Positions 48,749 to 63,189 of a DNA stretch of 64,000 nucleotides are shown in pieces. The stretch lies in the NCBI RefSeq assembly GCF_910592395.1, contig NC_088315.1, positions 20,719,219 to 20,783,218 on the forward strand, given 5' to 3'. The notes below the pieces were generated by a model, which saw only the letters and a list, made by a program, of their open reading frames with translations, did no database searches and had not been told where the DNA came from. The position numbers were made by a program, and so were the translations under genes. The stretch's first letter is position 1; each line of letters opens with the position of its first letter. Origin of the DNA: Lineus longissimus (lineage: Eukaryota; Nemertea; Pilidiophora; Heteronemertea; Lineidae).

Positions 48749-51700
48749 TTATCTAAATATCCATGATAAAACGGTCTGAAACACTAGAAATACGGCCAGT
48801 AACAGCCAGTCCTTCGTCTGAATGTAGCCGGCATTTTCTTGCGAGGAAACTTGCTGGCGCTGCATATTTAGAAACTGGCCTTGTAGACACGAGAGTTTTT
48901 CACAGTTCTTCTGTTGGAGTTTGATGATCGGTTGAATTAGTTTGTCGATATTGTCAACGGTGACCGCTCGACAGTTCCGCATTGCATCTTGGCGATCATC
49001 TGAAATGGTTGATGGAAACAAATAGACAACTCTGTAATACAGCGGACCAGTCACCCAATTCAACATTCAAGTATATGTTTTTAATCACTAACTCAACCTG
49101 CGCATCTGTTTAACTTAATCAGTTGCGTTAAAGCAAAGAAGGTTCTAGTTGATCCTCCATGACAGGACCACTGCAATCTCTACAACCTATCAAACTGGAA
49201 TGAAATCTTGGTCTTTATAGACTTTGTTGACAACCAGTAGAAGTTCAATGGACATTGAGACCAGGGGGTGCTTCTTAGACTTTACCTACTAACCAATCAA
49301 GTCAACAGCTAAAGACTGTCATTTACCTGCACAGAAGTCTGAACTGTCCGACTCACCGAGGTTGAACACCTCAGGGTCCGGCGTAGAGCTGCCACTCTCT
49401 GGTCCCACTTCACATAAATGCTTTGATAAGTTTTTCTGTTTCATACGAGCAGCCGCTCGTACACGCTCTAGGGATTGGCTCTTCTTGGCCTTGTGGGAAA
49501 TCTTTGAGAGTGCACTCTCTTCCACACTCAGGATTGACGTTGCACGGATGATTGGTGTTTTGTGGCGTGTTTTAGTCTGGATGACGTAATCACATTCGTA
49601 TTGGAGTAAATCGTTGATCGGATCCCAAGGTCGCGAGCTGAAAGGTGACCATTCAAAATGTAAACAGAAATGAATAGGTTTCAGACAACCACATAGTTCT
49701 CCAATCTCGCACTGGACTCAAGTCTTGAGCAATGCAAGTATTAAGCACAAGCTGGAGCCGCTAACAAGATAAGTTTTGTTGAACAGACATGTATCTGTCT
49801 AACAGGAAACAGTCCCAATCAGTTTCTAAACCAAAGCCCAAGCAGTGATCTACGTCGCAGATGCCTCTTCATGAGAGACAAGTGGAGAGAGGGAGCTTAT
49901 AGTTGTGGACCGAAGGACTCAGACAATACTTACTCAGTGAACTTATAGATCCAATCGCCAGTCACCATATCGCGCTCAAAGAACTTGGGGTTCCACTCCA
50001 TCATCTTGGCCTTGCGTTCCTTCATGCCGTTCCTCTGTGCCTCCTCGAGCAGGAACTTCTCATGAGTGGCATCCTCCTGGTCACCCTTGGCGATGGCTTC
50101 AGACACGTGCATCCACAGATGCTCTGATTCAAAGTCACCCTGGTTCTCGAGCGGCACTGTGTAACGTTTCAGACGGTTCTGTTTCACCTCCTGGGTTGGG
50201 TTCCAGAATAACGAGGTGTCCTGAAAAGTAGAATAGCAAAATATATATGAGAGAAACAAATCTTTCTTTAAATGATCAAACCTTTTCACAAAGTCCTGTT
50301 TACCATGACCTTCTCTGCCCTTGTGTGGTACTGCTGACAGATGCCATGACTACTCGGCTGAGCACAATGTCCCTGGCTTTGTGATGAATCACCAAATGTC
50401 TGAATCACTCATCAGATTATTCATCTTCAAGCCCTTACCCCAGTGGCTCTGTCCTTGATGTAAACCTCAGAGTCCCAGCGACCATCAAGTGTTGCTAACG
50501 TCTCTGTGCCGAGTTTGATCTTGCCAGTGATCTTGTTGCTGGCTTCACCACTGCCGAGAAATGGCTGGAAGGAAACATCATGTGAAGTGATTCTCTAAAG
50601 TGCCTTTGGTTCTCCTTCTACAAGGTTTGTACACAACGTTTCAGACAGTTACACTGTGCACTGTCAAGTGTCCATTAATGATCCACTGTCCTGAGAACAT
50701 ACACATGTTGTGTCACACAAAGAAGGGATGAGTATTTGACACAGAACAGCTCAATGCTGTGATTTGTAGCGTGTGAATATAGATAATTCACACAGATGAC
50801 ATTTTCATAACTGTGTAATACATGTGCAATGTCAGAATGATTGAAGTGCCAGGACGTTCACCCCAATTCTTACCCTGAGTTTAAACTCCATCTCGCACCG
50901 ATAGCCTGTCTTCTCACAATCCAGCATCACCTTGCCTCCATACTCCATGGTGAGCGTGCCGATCAGGATGCCCTTACAATGTGCGTACGGCATGGTGATG
51001 TTGTAGTCTTCACCTCGCTTCAGGAATGTCAGCCGTGCAGCACCATCCAAGATGGCTGAGAGAGAATTCCCTGAAAGAGTCAAACATGTGATCTACTACC
51101 TCTGAGGCTGGGTTACAATAGAGGTCACTTGTCACTAGCAAGTCATTTCCACAGAGCAGGCTACATACGATTCACGATGTCTCTTTTCATCCTCAGGTTG
51201 TGTAATGTCATGTTTCAAGGCTAAGCCACTCAATGCCATGCTTGTCAGCCTGTGCTGAGTGTGGATTCATTTCCTCTGACTCCAGGCTTGTATGTATGTG
51301 GGTTGGAGCTGAATGTAGAAGCTGGAGAAGGCAAAGTACATACCATAAAATTTCGACTTGGCTAATATACTGCCGGCGATCTGGAAGCCATCTTGTCTGT
51401 TTGTCACGTAGAATGCTGAGACTGGCGGGTGGTGCGAGATCTGGAAAACAAGACAAATATTTTTATGTTAGGCGAGAGTTTTTTAATACCTATTTTTGAC
51501 AAAGACCGATACTGCTAGTGTAAGTTACAAGGGAAAACACCACACGTCTTGGTGGTCAGAATGATGTGAACTCATTCAGGAGGAGATGTTTAAACCCACT
51601 CATCCATTCTTTTATCTTTGTAGACAACTGTAAAGATGAGGTGAAGTGTTCCCTGGTAATATGCCTACCTGTTCAGCCACATAAAATGTGCGACTTCCCG

Positions 51701-54700
51701 TCTTGGGATTCTTCCAGTAACACCGAAACGTTTCCCCTAAGATCGGGTTATAAGGTTTCTTCAATCCTTTAGGCTTCTTGTAAAATCCTGACAAATACCA
51801 GCGGGCGACCATCTTCATTCGCAGAAAAGGATTTTCTTGGAGAACGGCTCTGAAAGAGAAGATGACAAGGTTACGATAGGTTAGAGCTCTTAGTCTAAAG
51901 GTCTGACGGGCATTGGGTTGGAAGATGGAAGACACATCACCTCCATCGTGGGCCTGGAGACTTCAATAACACTCAGACTTTTAATCGAGGAACACAATGA
52001 GTTAAAAGTATCTTCTGATATGGTCTTAACCATTTGACTGCGACCTTGAGCAACTCACTTAACACATGAACACTTGTTACTCACTCTGATAAGAAGTCTG
52101 AATGGTAATAGTTGTCTGACAGTTTATCGAGGAATGAGCGAGGTTCCAGAATGAACGTAGGCAGCACCACTTTTGATAGGTCCATCCCAGGACGAACCTG
52201 AAACAAGGAAGATATACAATATATCAAACTGTGGAGGGCTCCTGACAGCGTATTACTTAGGTCCCATACTCCATTAACTGATGACAAGTTCATCGGTAGA
52301 CGCAAGAGTCATCATCATTACCATCAAAGTTTGTGTCAAACCTCATGGGTGTTAAGCTCAATGACTTGTCACATGCGAATCATGACAGATGTGAACTCAG
52401 ACTGAGGAAGACTGCACTACCTGTTTGACTAGAGTCCATATCAAACTTTTATTTTCATCGGCCACCTCCTCTGTCTGGTAAGCATCTCCTTGCTGGAACA
52501 AGAAAGCACACCAATCATTGATCCAGGCTGAAACTGTTATCAACGGTTCCAATGTGGAACAAGTGCCAGTGCCAGACTGAGGTGAGACTCCAGCTGACTT
52601 CCCAGTTGATCATCACAGAGAGGAGGATCAGACAACCAAGCTGTGGTTGATGAACTCACCCAGACGACCAACGTCTTCCAGTCAGCCGGCCATGGAGTGG
52701 TCACAGTGCCGGTGTGTGGTCGGCTCACTGCTGAGATGGCTGATCAAAGCAGAAGACACCCAAGTCTGGAGACAAGACCTCAACATGAAATCTTTCAAGA
52801 GCCAAATGCATTCTTACCTGGCCTAAATCGTCTAGACTCTCGATGTTCTCGATGTAATCAGTCTCGACTGGTTGAAGGTTCTCATCATATAACTTCTCCT
52901 CCTCCTCATCCGACTGATCAGAGTCACTGTCAGACTTCTCACTCTTATTCTCCTCACGATCTGTCCGATAGTCCTCACCTGTCAGTGGCAAAGAAACAGA
53001 AAGTTGGCATTTTCAGTGGAACCCTGCTCGTATTTTGGCTTTGAACATTTTTCAGAATCAGAAGGATGAAAAGATTTCTGACAGTCAGAGTCAGAGTCTG
53101 ACAATCAGACAAGCTACTGAGTACTACCAATCAAACAGTGTTTTAGCTTGGTTTTGGGCAAACACAGACTTTGGAGTTTCTGTGCCAATATCACGATGAT
53201 GGCAGCTCGTCAAAACTGTCACTCACCAACACAATCCTTGAAATGCCTCTCACAATCTGATTCATTCATTTGATCTTGCCGGCTGATGTTAAACGATGCC
53301 GTCAGAAAGGAATCGTTCACAAAAGTCTCACTCGGTGTGGGTGTGCCGGGGACGTCCTTATCCTCTTTATCTTTGGTCATGGAGCGCATCAAGAGGCTTG
53401 AGCAACGTAACGCCAGCTCTAACGCATCCATCCAACACTTGCCCGCAGCCTCGGACAGCGCCCGGAATATCAGGTAGGAATATGGCAGTGGTTGTGTCCA
53501 CGCTCCCATCGTCTCTCCCTTCGGACCCTGAAAGTTAAGCTGGAAACATTACGTGGTATTTTATATATCTATGGGCAAAACGGTTGGGGAAATAAAGTAA
53601 CAGAGAAGAACATTTTGTCAGAAAATCGAAAACGATTCCTGCATAGTAAGTGTTTGACTTGATGACTGATCTCCCCGATGCTATTCTAGTGGAACAAGAC
53701 TGTCATGTCTGTGAATGGGGAAGCAAGGCCTCTTCTGGGGAAACCTCCAGTCTGGATTAACAACAGTGCTGGTCGTATTCAAGGGTTAACGTTAAGATCA
53801 ATACCACAGATAGATTTCGTACTGATATGAGACTGACTATGCGATACACTGAATCAGTCAACATGTAACATGCATCAATAATGGCACACCTGTGTAAAAT
53901 ACAGGCTGGAAAAGTTGGCCAATGTAGCTGTAATGACAATGCTGAGTAGAAAAGTCAAATATCCGGTCTAGGTGCATTATGCAGCAAGAAATACATTCAT
54001 CCAGCCTGAGGGGGGTCTCAACAGAACTGTATGCCTCATACGTTATGTCTGGTGAAGACTTCATATTGAAGTTTCTGAATGGTTTGGCTGGCTTGTTACT
54101 CCACCGGCCCCCGATAGCGCTGAGGAATGTTGATTGAACAAGCCAGCTGAGATTCCCTACATCACAATCAAGGTGAGCTCTAGCCTGATGAACACTGCTG
54201 CTGTCAGACATATCTCAGAAATGAGCAAGTTTTTACTTCAATGGAGTTGAAAAGGTATGAGGCAGAACCATCTTTGTGTAGGTGAGGAACCCCAGGCTAA
54301 GATACTATACTAGCCGCTTATCATGGAAGACAGCATGATACTGCAGTGGCTGGCTTGGATAGAGAACATCAACATTGAAACGTTTGCTATGAAAGTTCTT
54401 CATTCACATGTACACACTTCCCATTCAAACCTTACTTTCGTCAATGACATCAATTCATGTATGGTCAATAGGACACCAGGGCAGTATTGGCTGCCTGGGG
54501 ACGAGGAAGGTGTGTACCAGAATGGCTGGTACCAGGGCAGTATTGAATGCCTGGGGACGAGGATGGTGTATACCAGAATGGCTGGTACCAGGGCAGTATT
54601 GGCTGCCTGGGGACGAGGAAGGTGTGTACCAGAATGGCTGGTACCAGGGCAGTATCCAGTGTATACGCTGTCACAACCATACGGAGCCAGAGTAACAACA

Positions 54701-57700
54701 CAAGTGTAACGTATTTCCTTGATATGCCCAACTCACCTTTGTGGCCCAAATGGACTGATCCAGGGGGTGGAACAGCTTGAAACAGAAACCATCCTTTTTG
54801 CTCGGTCGCTCGATCAGCTCACACGTGTTGAGTAAGATCGTCCCTACCCAGTGACTGCTCTTTTGTTTGTGGCTCTTGTAGAGGACGAGGAGGCCTGGTT
54901 TCAGGACACACCATAACTTGGTCCATCCTTTAAGTGTGCCACGGACCTTCAACCAATCAGCAAGGACGATGACTGACGGATCCTTCAACGTACACAATAG
55001 TTCCTTGGCGGCCCGCTTCTTCTCTCGACGGTAATGCTTCTTTTGTACCTGAAGAGACAAAAGGTGGAAAAGATGGTGAGCTTTGTAAATAGAAGCTGTT
55101 TCTTGTAAATTGCTTGGAAACATCCCAGCTGACTCTCAGCTCTGGAATTACAATTTGCATTATTTGATTTGCAATTAAACAACACCTGTTCAAGGTGTCA
55201 ACGTAATCAACAGTAGGTCTGTATTCACCAAATACAAATAAAACCAAATCAATTGTTGTCCTATTGATTTTGTAAATGAAGCCTTGTCAATTTCAGTTTG
55301 CAATCAATGTTTTCAATCATTACTTGCCCCCAGATTGTTATCCTGGCACGGTGAGTCGCTCATGATGACACACCTGGGTTGAGCATTTGCCTCTGACCTA
55401 TATCGACTATAGTACTCAGAGATACAAAATAACACAAATCAATTGTGCACTTCCTAATGTTCTAATTGAAGACTTGTCAATTTCCGTTGGCAATTAATCA
55501 ACATTCGTATAGCCGTGTGTTGGAATGTTGATATGGGGAAATTGTATTGATATTTTCATGTTGAATATAACATCACGTTGAAAGGTTGCCAGGCTGTGGC
55601 AGCCAATGGAAATCAATAAATGCAGCATATTGTTGAATATTCTTTCTCAGAATCTAAGCATATAATAAGCACATTATAATGCTCTATCTTCAAGCTCTGG
55701 TAGCTGAGGCACCACATCTGAGACAGCATATCTGAGACAGCATATCTGAGACAGCATATCTGAGGCAGCATATCTGAGACAGCATATCTGAGACAGCATA
55801 TCTGAGACAGCATATCTGAGACAGCATATCTGAGGCACCACATCTGAGACAGCATATCTGGGCCAACATATCATCCTGAACCTCATGGTCTTTAGTAGCC
55901 AGGGTATATTTTAAATCTTGATAACATGCAAACAACTTTGGGATCAAGATGCCAAGGCTATACTCAAATGATGCCCCCTCTCCACACTGGCAGTTTGGGT
56001 GATGAAAACAGAACATTTATGCAACTTATACAGCATGGCGGCCTACATCCAGGCCAGTCAGCCCACTTTGTTTCAGTGGAGTATAGAATTGTGAGAGAAC
56101 GGTAATAATCATATTGATAACCGTACCTTAGGCATCGGCATCGCAAAGAAATAGCAGCATCCAACGTTCGCAGGAACTGGGTAGAAAGAGGAGACGGGCG
56201 GGCTGATCAAGATCATGTAGACATCCTCCTGCATTGGAGTGATCGGCCTCGGGTGAGCACATGACCAGCACATGTGAAATGAGAGCAATTTGTGGACAAA
56301 TTGGCTCAATTTGATCCACTCGGTCACATCAATCAGATTGAGGACCTGATTGAAAGACCAATGCCTGCCTGAGTGTGCTGCCATTGTGGTTGTCTTAACC
56401 CATGAAGCTGCTTCCTGGTCCTGGTCAGGCTGTAATCCATGCACCATTGCAGTAGTATGATGCAGGGAGAATGGTTTTTTTTGAGATGCCGAGGATATGT
56501 CAAAATACTGAGCTTAGTTGCAGCTGACTCGTTGGCCCTAGACTTGCCGTCCAGCATAAAGAGGGCACTTTTGAAAGTCCACTTACAATATGAAACCTGA
56601 CAAGCAGGCAGGAAGTGGAGCCTTTTGCCATTCACCTATGATTTCCTGTCAGGCAGGAGAGGCAGGAGAGACATCTTGAAGTGATGTCTTCACCACTGAT
56701 GATGAATGGAGCAACTTCTCATTAAGATACAATATCCGGTCTTTGGCCGGAGACAGGGAGGATGCATATGAGACGGATACCAGATGGTGATGGTGATGTG
56801 ATGTAGGAGAGGATCACCATCTTCAGGACTGTGACACTGGACTGTTCTGATCAATCCCAATTCGGTGTCATATAGAGGGGGGCGAAAACCCCGGGGAAAA
56901 TGAGAACAGAGCTTGTGGCGGGAAACAGGATATGCAAAAACTTGTCAAATAGTAATTGGGCCGGATTCCTTTGAATTGGAGGTGTGTTTCCGGACATGCC
57001 AGTTTCTCGGTGTGTGAGCCATGTGAGAGTATTGGTTTTCCATGTATTGTTAGAGCTGCGAACTAAAGGCAGGCTGTTCAATGCTCTGTTTGGGTGTTTG
57101 TCATCAAGACATGATCTTGAGCTGGAACAGGACCAACCCATAGACACTGTCCTACTATTCCTTCATTCTGACCAGGACATTCACTGAAAATATTGTCAAA
57201 GAAAAGCTATTTTGACATGACTCACTCGCTCAGAAAACGTTGGCGCATTATGGCAAATAATCAACAATCACCTGAGGTCAGCCTGGGCAGTTCACATCAA
57301 AGACCGATGTCAATGATTGGATATCGATATATCGATGTGACACGGCAGCAGGCAGGGTGTGGTTTGACTAATATCAGTGGAAGTTCAAGGAAATCACAGC
57401 CAGAATGTTTCATGTTATAAGATCAATCCATATGTAAAAATACTGTTGAACTTTACCGATGTTTGTCTCAGCTTCATGTTTGTCATGTACAGCCCACAAA
57501 ATGATAAACTGACGGACTATGCTTGCTGAAGACAGAGTCAAACGGAGCATTATGGCCTGTATTACCAACTGCAGTGATATACACTAAAAGCACATGCCAG
57601 GTAAAAGGGGTCAACCACTGATCACGTCAGTCCCAAACTGCCAACAACAAAACCACGATTACAAATTTCCCTTTCATGGACCAGGGATGTCTTCCTCAAG

Positions 57701-60700
57701 TCTGCAGTTTTACCGTGACCAACAACTCCACGCACAGTGAGAATGACTGATCTCCAACTAAGAGTATACATGGAAGGTGGAAGGGGAAGTGACCTAAGGC
57801 CATAGAGAACACCCCTCCCCCACACACACACGCACACACACATCAGTACCATCTAAGTTAGCAGCAGGTGAAGCTTGCAATGGAGCCTTCTCCCTGTCAG
57901 GACAGTCACGAGGCTTCCCTGTCAGGAGGATAGTCACGAGGCTTCCCAGTCAGGAGGACAGTCACGAGGCTTCCCTGTCAGGAGGACAGTCACGAGGCTT
58001 CCCTGTCAGGAGGACAGTCACGAGGCTTCCCTGTCAGGAGGACAGTCACGAGGCTTCCCTGTCAGGAGGACAGTCACGAGGCTTCCCTGTCAGGAGGACA
58101 GTCACGAGGCTTCCCTGTCAGGAGGACAGTCACGAGGCTTCCCTGTCAGGAGGACAGTCACGAGGCTTCCCTGTCAGGAGGACAGTCACGAGGCTGTTAA
58201 TACCACTTGGTGTCCAACTGTAGTACCACACAGACAAACCAACCCTCCTCCTACCTTCATTATGAAATAATCAGAAAACTCCCGATTTCCAGATATCGCT
58301 CAATACCGTGTTCTGCCCCAATGTCTATATGTACCAATACCGGTTGAATAATACAAACAATGCGGGTCAGTCATTGATAAGCATCAGACCATCGGTCCTT
58401 ATGCAATCTATTGTTGGGGACGCCTAACGATATGTTTATTAATGGTGACAATGTCCTCAATATGGATGCCACAATGACCACATTATCTGTCATAACGAGA
58501 GTGTTAACACTTGTGTCAGGTCTGTGAGGGGTTGCATGAGGTCAAAGCTGAGGAGATCACTTTGCATTGATTTGAAGACAAGATTTCATTGGTGAAAGGG
58601 TGGAACAACCGATTTCTACTGGTAGGAGCCTGGTCACCAATCGACTGATTGGAAATTATGAAAGAGAAGAAGGTGGTTAAGGCAACACAGAAAACGGCAA
58701 TGACAGAGGGTTAACATGAAATGAGGATTAACACCATTGTGCAGCACTATTAACTGACAATCGGATTACTGAAAAAATAGCTTGCGGACCAATACCTCGA
58801 ACATTTAGAGTGCCATATGCTGTGTTTCCTTGGCAGAATAACAGATATAACAGAGGAACATCGATTGCCCTGGGGACAGCATGATTTCCCATGAACATGG
58901 TGATCATGTATCAGGCTAAAGCTGTACCGGTGTGATTGACGAAGAAAGAAACTCCAGTCTATTGATGATACTGAAAATCCCAATATGACTTTCAAGAGAA
59001 ATCAATAATCTGTTTTGTATTTGCTAAAGCATTATAATAATACAACCAGCTTAGTACCTCTTCAAATCGATTTTCAACTTGAAGAGTCTTGCTAAGGCAG
59101 CTGGGAACTTATCATTACATGTAAATAGGAGGCAACCTGAGTGGAGTATGCACTGAATCACATGGGCAGGCTGTACACATACACTACAAGGTACAACAAC
59201 AGCAAAATATACAAGGCAAGGCGAGGAAGCTCACTGATATATCTGTTAACAGGCCTATCAAAGCATTATAACACCTCATATGAGTAACGCAGCTTCTCAG
59301 TACTTCACTCGGCCAACATGCCCCCCCCCCATCCCCACTGTCTGCTCAAAAGATTCATTATCATTCACCAAGTTATAGCAAGCCTGTGGCCAAAGCTGGG
59401 AAGATTAAAATCACCTCTATAGAGACATTCAAAATCGTATACTAAGTTTTGGAGAGAGCTGGTAATAGGCTGGTAGGCTAATAATAGGCTGACTTTCCTA
59501 GGCCTTTCGTCTAGATGGCCAAATATCTACATGTTCCTATACTGTATAAATAACACTGTTGTTTGTAAACAAGTGACATGTATGCCAAACTGTTTGAGTT
59601 CAGGACAGAATTTCACAAAGTTGCATGCAAGGGTTAATGTCAGTTGAATGGATGATGAACATAAGGATTGTCTTTCGTTCACAGAGCTAATCCCAACTCA
59701 ACTGACCATCAGATGGATCAAATAGTGCACAGTAACAATTCAGCCAAACCAAGAAGAAATGTACCACCCACAAATGTCATTCATGACATTCATTTCCTTG
59801 GTTACCAACATGATTGCAGACGTATAGTAACCATATTCTCATCATAAACACAAAGAAGAAGAATGCTGACTGTTATCGATGAGTGTTATTGTTTAGGCCC
59901 TGAAGTATCTGCAGCCAGGGAACAGCAGACACTCCTGAGTGCTTCAAACAAGCGGGAACCATGGGCAACCACTGTTGACGTGCGGATGCAGCGTCACATG
60001 GTTTTTGATAACGTTGCAGACGTCATTCTCTCAATGGAGTTGGTATCACATGACAGTAGGGTTTCAGACCTCAAACATCAACGTTAGACAAGGTTAACTC
60101 TCCATACAAAGACTGATGGTGAGTGTCAGCTTCTCCCAGTTTACTGTGACAGCCCTTATGTTTGAGGATGCTCCCTAACACTCACAGAAAGCATTTGTTA
60201 CATGCTACAACAGGTGGGCACCAATTGGGTTGGCTTGCCTTGTGACTCTGTCTTGCTTTCTTTAATGTGATCTCCCCCTGACCTGTGTCCTAAAACCCTA
60301 ACCACAACATAGAATTTCACATGCCTGTACTGCACTACTCTGTTCACAAGGTTTTTCAATACTGGTGTCAAGTATGAGACTGAGAACAACGTCTCGCCAT
60401 ACCCTGGACATAGTTAGCCCAAGGCGAATCTCATTACTGTCTCCTAATCTAATGTTACTCTCACATAAGAAGGTAGTGGTGGCTGTAGATTTCTGTTCAC
60501 GATCTTAAAGGGGCTATTGATATGGCCATGCGGGGACATAAGGAAAACTGGAGCTATGGGCATGGGCCGTTGGGTTTTAGACTGTTGGTCAGCAGCAGCC
60601 TAACATACCCAGTGAGGGAACCTGGTCTGGTTTGACCTGTACATTCCGGGTAAAAGCATGATTGTGAAGAGAGCTAGTGCTAGGCAAGCAACTTATCAGC

Positions 60701-61478
60701 TACTAGGTGAACCTTAATCTGGCCAACTGAGTACTGCCTGTAGACCCCCTTTTTCTCTGTATAAGAATGCTGCCATGCAACCTTCACCAGGCCAGTTTGC
60801 CACAAAGGCCAAAGGTACGCCTGACAAACCAGGCCTGTTTGCCTGGTGGGCCAAAGGTAGGCCTGACAAACCAGGCCTGGCCAAAGGTAGGCCTGACAAA
60901 CCAGGCCTGTTTGCCACACATGCCAAAGGTAGGCCTGACAAACCAGGCCTGTTTGCCTGGTGGGCCAAAGGTAGGCCTGACAAACCAGGCCTGTTTGCCA
61001 CATAGGCCAAAGGTAAGCCCATCATTATCGAAGGTAATAAAATATGCTAGCTTGGTAATAACATGGTCAACTCGCAGCCCATTTATCAAGTTAGAGCAAA
61101 GTCCTTATACAAGACCTGAACATGCAGATATTCTGAGCTCTAACCTATAATATCTAAACTAAAGAACATCCAACCAGTATTATGGGCTGATAGACTTAAA
61201 TTATATAGGCCTACCATTTACACAGCAAGTGGAGTCCCAGTGGAGTCTACTGGAAACTATGAGAAGCCAGTAGGAAGCCAGTAGAATTCCAGTGGAAAAC
61301 AAGGCATGTCATGTGGTACCTTATAAGATTTTGTTGAGTGACTGCTCGCCATCGTCACGTCAGAGGATGCGGAGCCAGTGATGTCACCAGGAATACTGCC
61401 AGAGCCTTGGCGTTCTTGGAGAGTATCCATGGCAGATCCGATGGTGAAGTGCGGCTCACTGTTCGTGTGGTGAAGCAT
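48749..61478 (-). CDS. OSBPL8: Oxysterol-binding protein-related protein 5/8 type (OSBPL5/8)
   Basis: Thirteen minus-strand exons: 61478-61320, 55048-54737, 53527-53227, 52978-52818, 52492-52421, 52197-52085, 51849-51669, 51440-51344, 51070-50874, 50564-50439, 50220-49934, 49637-49327 and 48999-48749 (TAA). The product is 855 residues; human ORP8 is 889. ORP5/8 sit in the ER at plasma-membrane contacts and exchange phosphatidylserine for PI4P. Seen are a Lys/Arg-rich run ([10 protein letters not shown]), then a PH domain ([21 protein letters not shown]), an acidic linker, the ORD with [35 protein letters not shown] and the signature EQ-ISHHPP (usual Val is Ile), and a C-terminal membrane helix ([18 protein letters not shown]). 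The first exon lies 6.3 kb upstream. It was chosen for its phase-0 AAG|GTACCA donor and Ser/Thr-rich sequence ending SYK. It is less certain than the rest, and the 5/8 choice is by resemblance. Confidence 0.92.
54475..54656. repeat. 56-bp minisatellite, 3.2 copies, in OSBPL intron
   Basis: Copies of a 56-bp unit starting ACCAGGGCAGTATTGGCTGC at 54475, 54531 and 54587, plus a partial fourth. Confidence 0.95.
55712..55866. repeat. 14-bp minisatellite, about 11 copies, in OSBPL intron
   Basis: Repeats of TCTGAGACAGCATA with variants (GGCAGC, GGCACCACA). Minus-strand ORFs across it are artefacts. Confidence 0.95.
57890..58196. repeat. 28-bp minisatellite, about 11 copies, in OSBPL intron
   Basis: Repeats of GGCTTCCCTGTCAGGAGGAC plus AGTCACGA. 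Copies are nearly identical, suggesting recent expansion. The overlapping 131-codon ORF reads through rotating frames and is not a gene. Confidence 0.95.
60805..61015. repeat. 30/42-bp GC-rich minisatellite, about 6 copies, in OSBPL intron
   Basis: Units contain CCAAAGGTAGGCCTGACAAA and a CCAGGCCTG palindrome. Unit length alternates because a TTTGCC-containing segment is present or absent. It lies about 300 bp downstream of the proposed first exon. Confidence 0.9.
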
Positions 61479-63189
61479 CTTGTGTATGCAGTATCCGTTA
61501 GATTGAAACGTAACGTACTAGTTACTGAAACATCATAAAGCCCGCATCTCAAGCTGAGGTTGATCACTAATTGCCGGCATGATACATTACCGTCCAAGGT
61601 CATGAACTAATTGATCAAGCAGTCTTTGACTTGTCCTACTTTCCAGCAGTCAGAATCTCTGTAACAGCCGTGCCTATTGTTCACCCTATCTCCACCCTAT
61701 CTCCACGCGTGCACCTTTAACACAATGAACACAATGAATACAACCTGCCAGGTCCAGGTCACTAGGAGTCATGCACAACATCAATGTATCAGTTACATAG
61801 ACAGGACATCCACAGCTAAATGAGGTGATTACATAACTAAACCAGGGTCAGCCAATCAATCATTGAATCCAGAAATAATATCATCCTGACCTAATCATTG
61901 GGTCAACACCAAAGTCAACCAACAATACCAATCATTTGATGGAAATTGATTCCCCACCATCACCACCGTAATTGAATCAGTTGATGTGTCTGGATGATCA
62001 GGTCATTGAGCATAGACCTCACCAACACAGCCCTGCTAAGCTTGAGTTCTATCCAAGTTCAGGGTAGGCCTTCATGAATCATGTGGCATCGTGTCTACCA
62101 TGGCTAAAGATAGTCCTCCAAGTGTCAATCACAATCAATTAAATTGGAACATGAATTAGACTCCATAACAAATGGAACATCAACTCCAGCTATCACAGTC
62201 AATCACAGTAGGGCCATATGAGAGAGGCAGAGTCAGAACATGATGCTCCACACAGATTGAATGAGTCAGAGAAATCAGGCCATTCACTGCCTGGAAGAGT
62301 TGTATAAGTTACCCAGCATGCCTCATCACGAAGTAGTGCTACAGGTGGATCGGTCACCACGGTAACTGTGTACACTGTGGCGACTGTCGGCATGATGGAA
62401 TAATGATTTCATCAATGGGATACAATGTTTTCTGATTTGGTATTGACTATATCAGTGACAGCAGGCTGAATGTTACAAAAGATAGACCGACTGATAATCA
62501 ATAAATAAAGGACGTCATATCCAATAAAATGACCAAAATGTCATTAAGGTTCAGCAGGTCAGCATTAACGAGATGCTAAATATAGCGGTGCAAGGAGTAG
62601 TATCCTCGAGGCCAATCCTTATCCCACAACCAAGGTGGAAACGGCTCTCAACTTGACACACCAGGGCCATCTATCAGAATAGAAATCAACTTGTCCTGAT
62701 AAGTTCATAATGAGTTGAAAGTGCACGTCTCGCTGGTTGCAAAGTCTCATTTGGTACGCAACTTCTACTTGTTATTGTGTCACAAAGCTGAACGTCGTAA
62801 ATATACATTGTGTGCAATCTGTCACCAGTGGGAAGGCAGGGAGGAGGTTAGTTAGAAAGACAAACTCTCATGGTTTAAAGCGAGTAGTGGAGGTTAGGTC
62901 ATGAAAGTACCAGCTTCAGATTTTAGTATTTGACCTCACTTGGCAAACCCCAGTTTGCATTCATATTTGAAATAAATGATTTTTGATGAACCCATGATAT
63001 CAGTTTTGAGTTTTGTTCCAAAAATAACCACACAGGCAAACCGGTTTCAAGTTAAAGTTTGCTTTCTGATAAAGCGCTTGTCAACAGATATTTCCTTGCT
63101 CAAAGTTCTTCGTCATCCTTAAGCGCTTACTTAACCTCTTCAAACTCTTTCTGGAAGAATTGAGTGCCTTGGAAGTGATTTGAAACAAT
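61479..63189. other. Upstream flank of the OSBPL gene
   Basis: No further exon is recognised. An in-frame TAG precedes the proposed ATG at 61478, consistent with a true start, so the 5' UTR and promoter should lie here. Confidence 0.4.

Noticed and set aside
56109-56447. Minus-strand ORF ending with an AAG|GTACGG donor, possible OSBPL exon
   Set aside because: The phase fits, but the sequence does not resemble ORP N-termini and 61320-61478 fits better; kept only as a possible alternative first exon.
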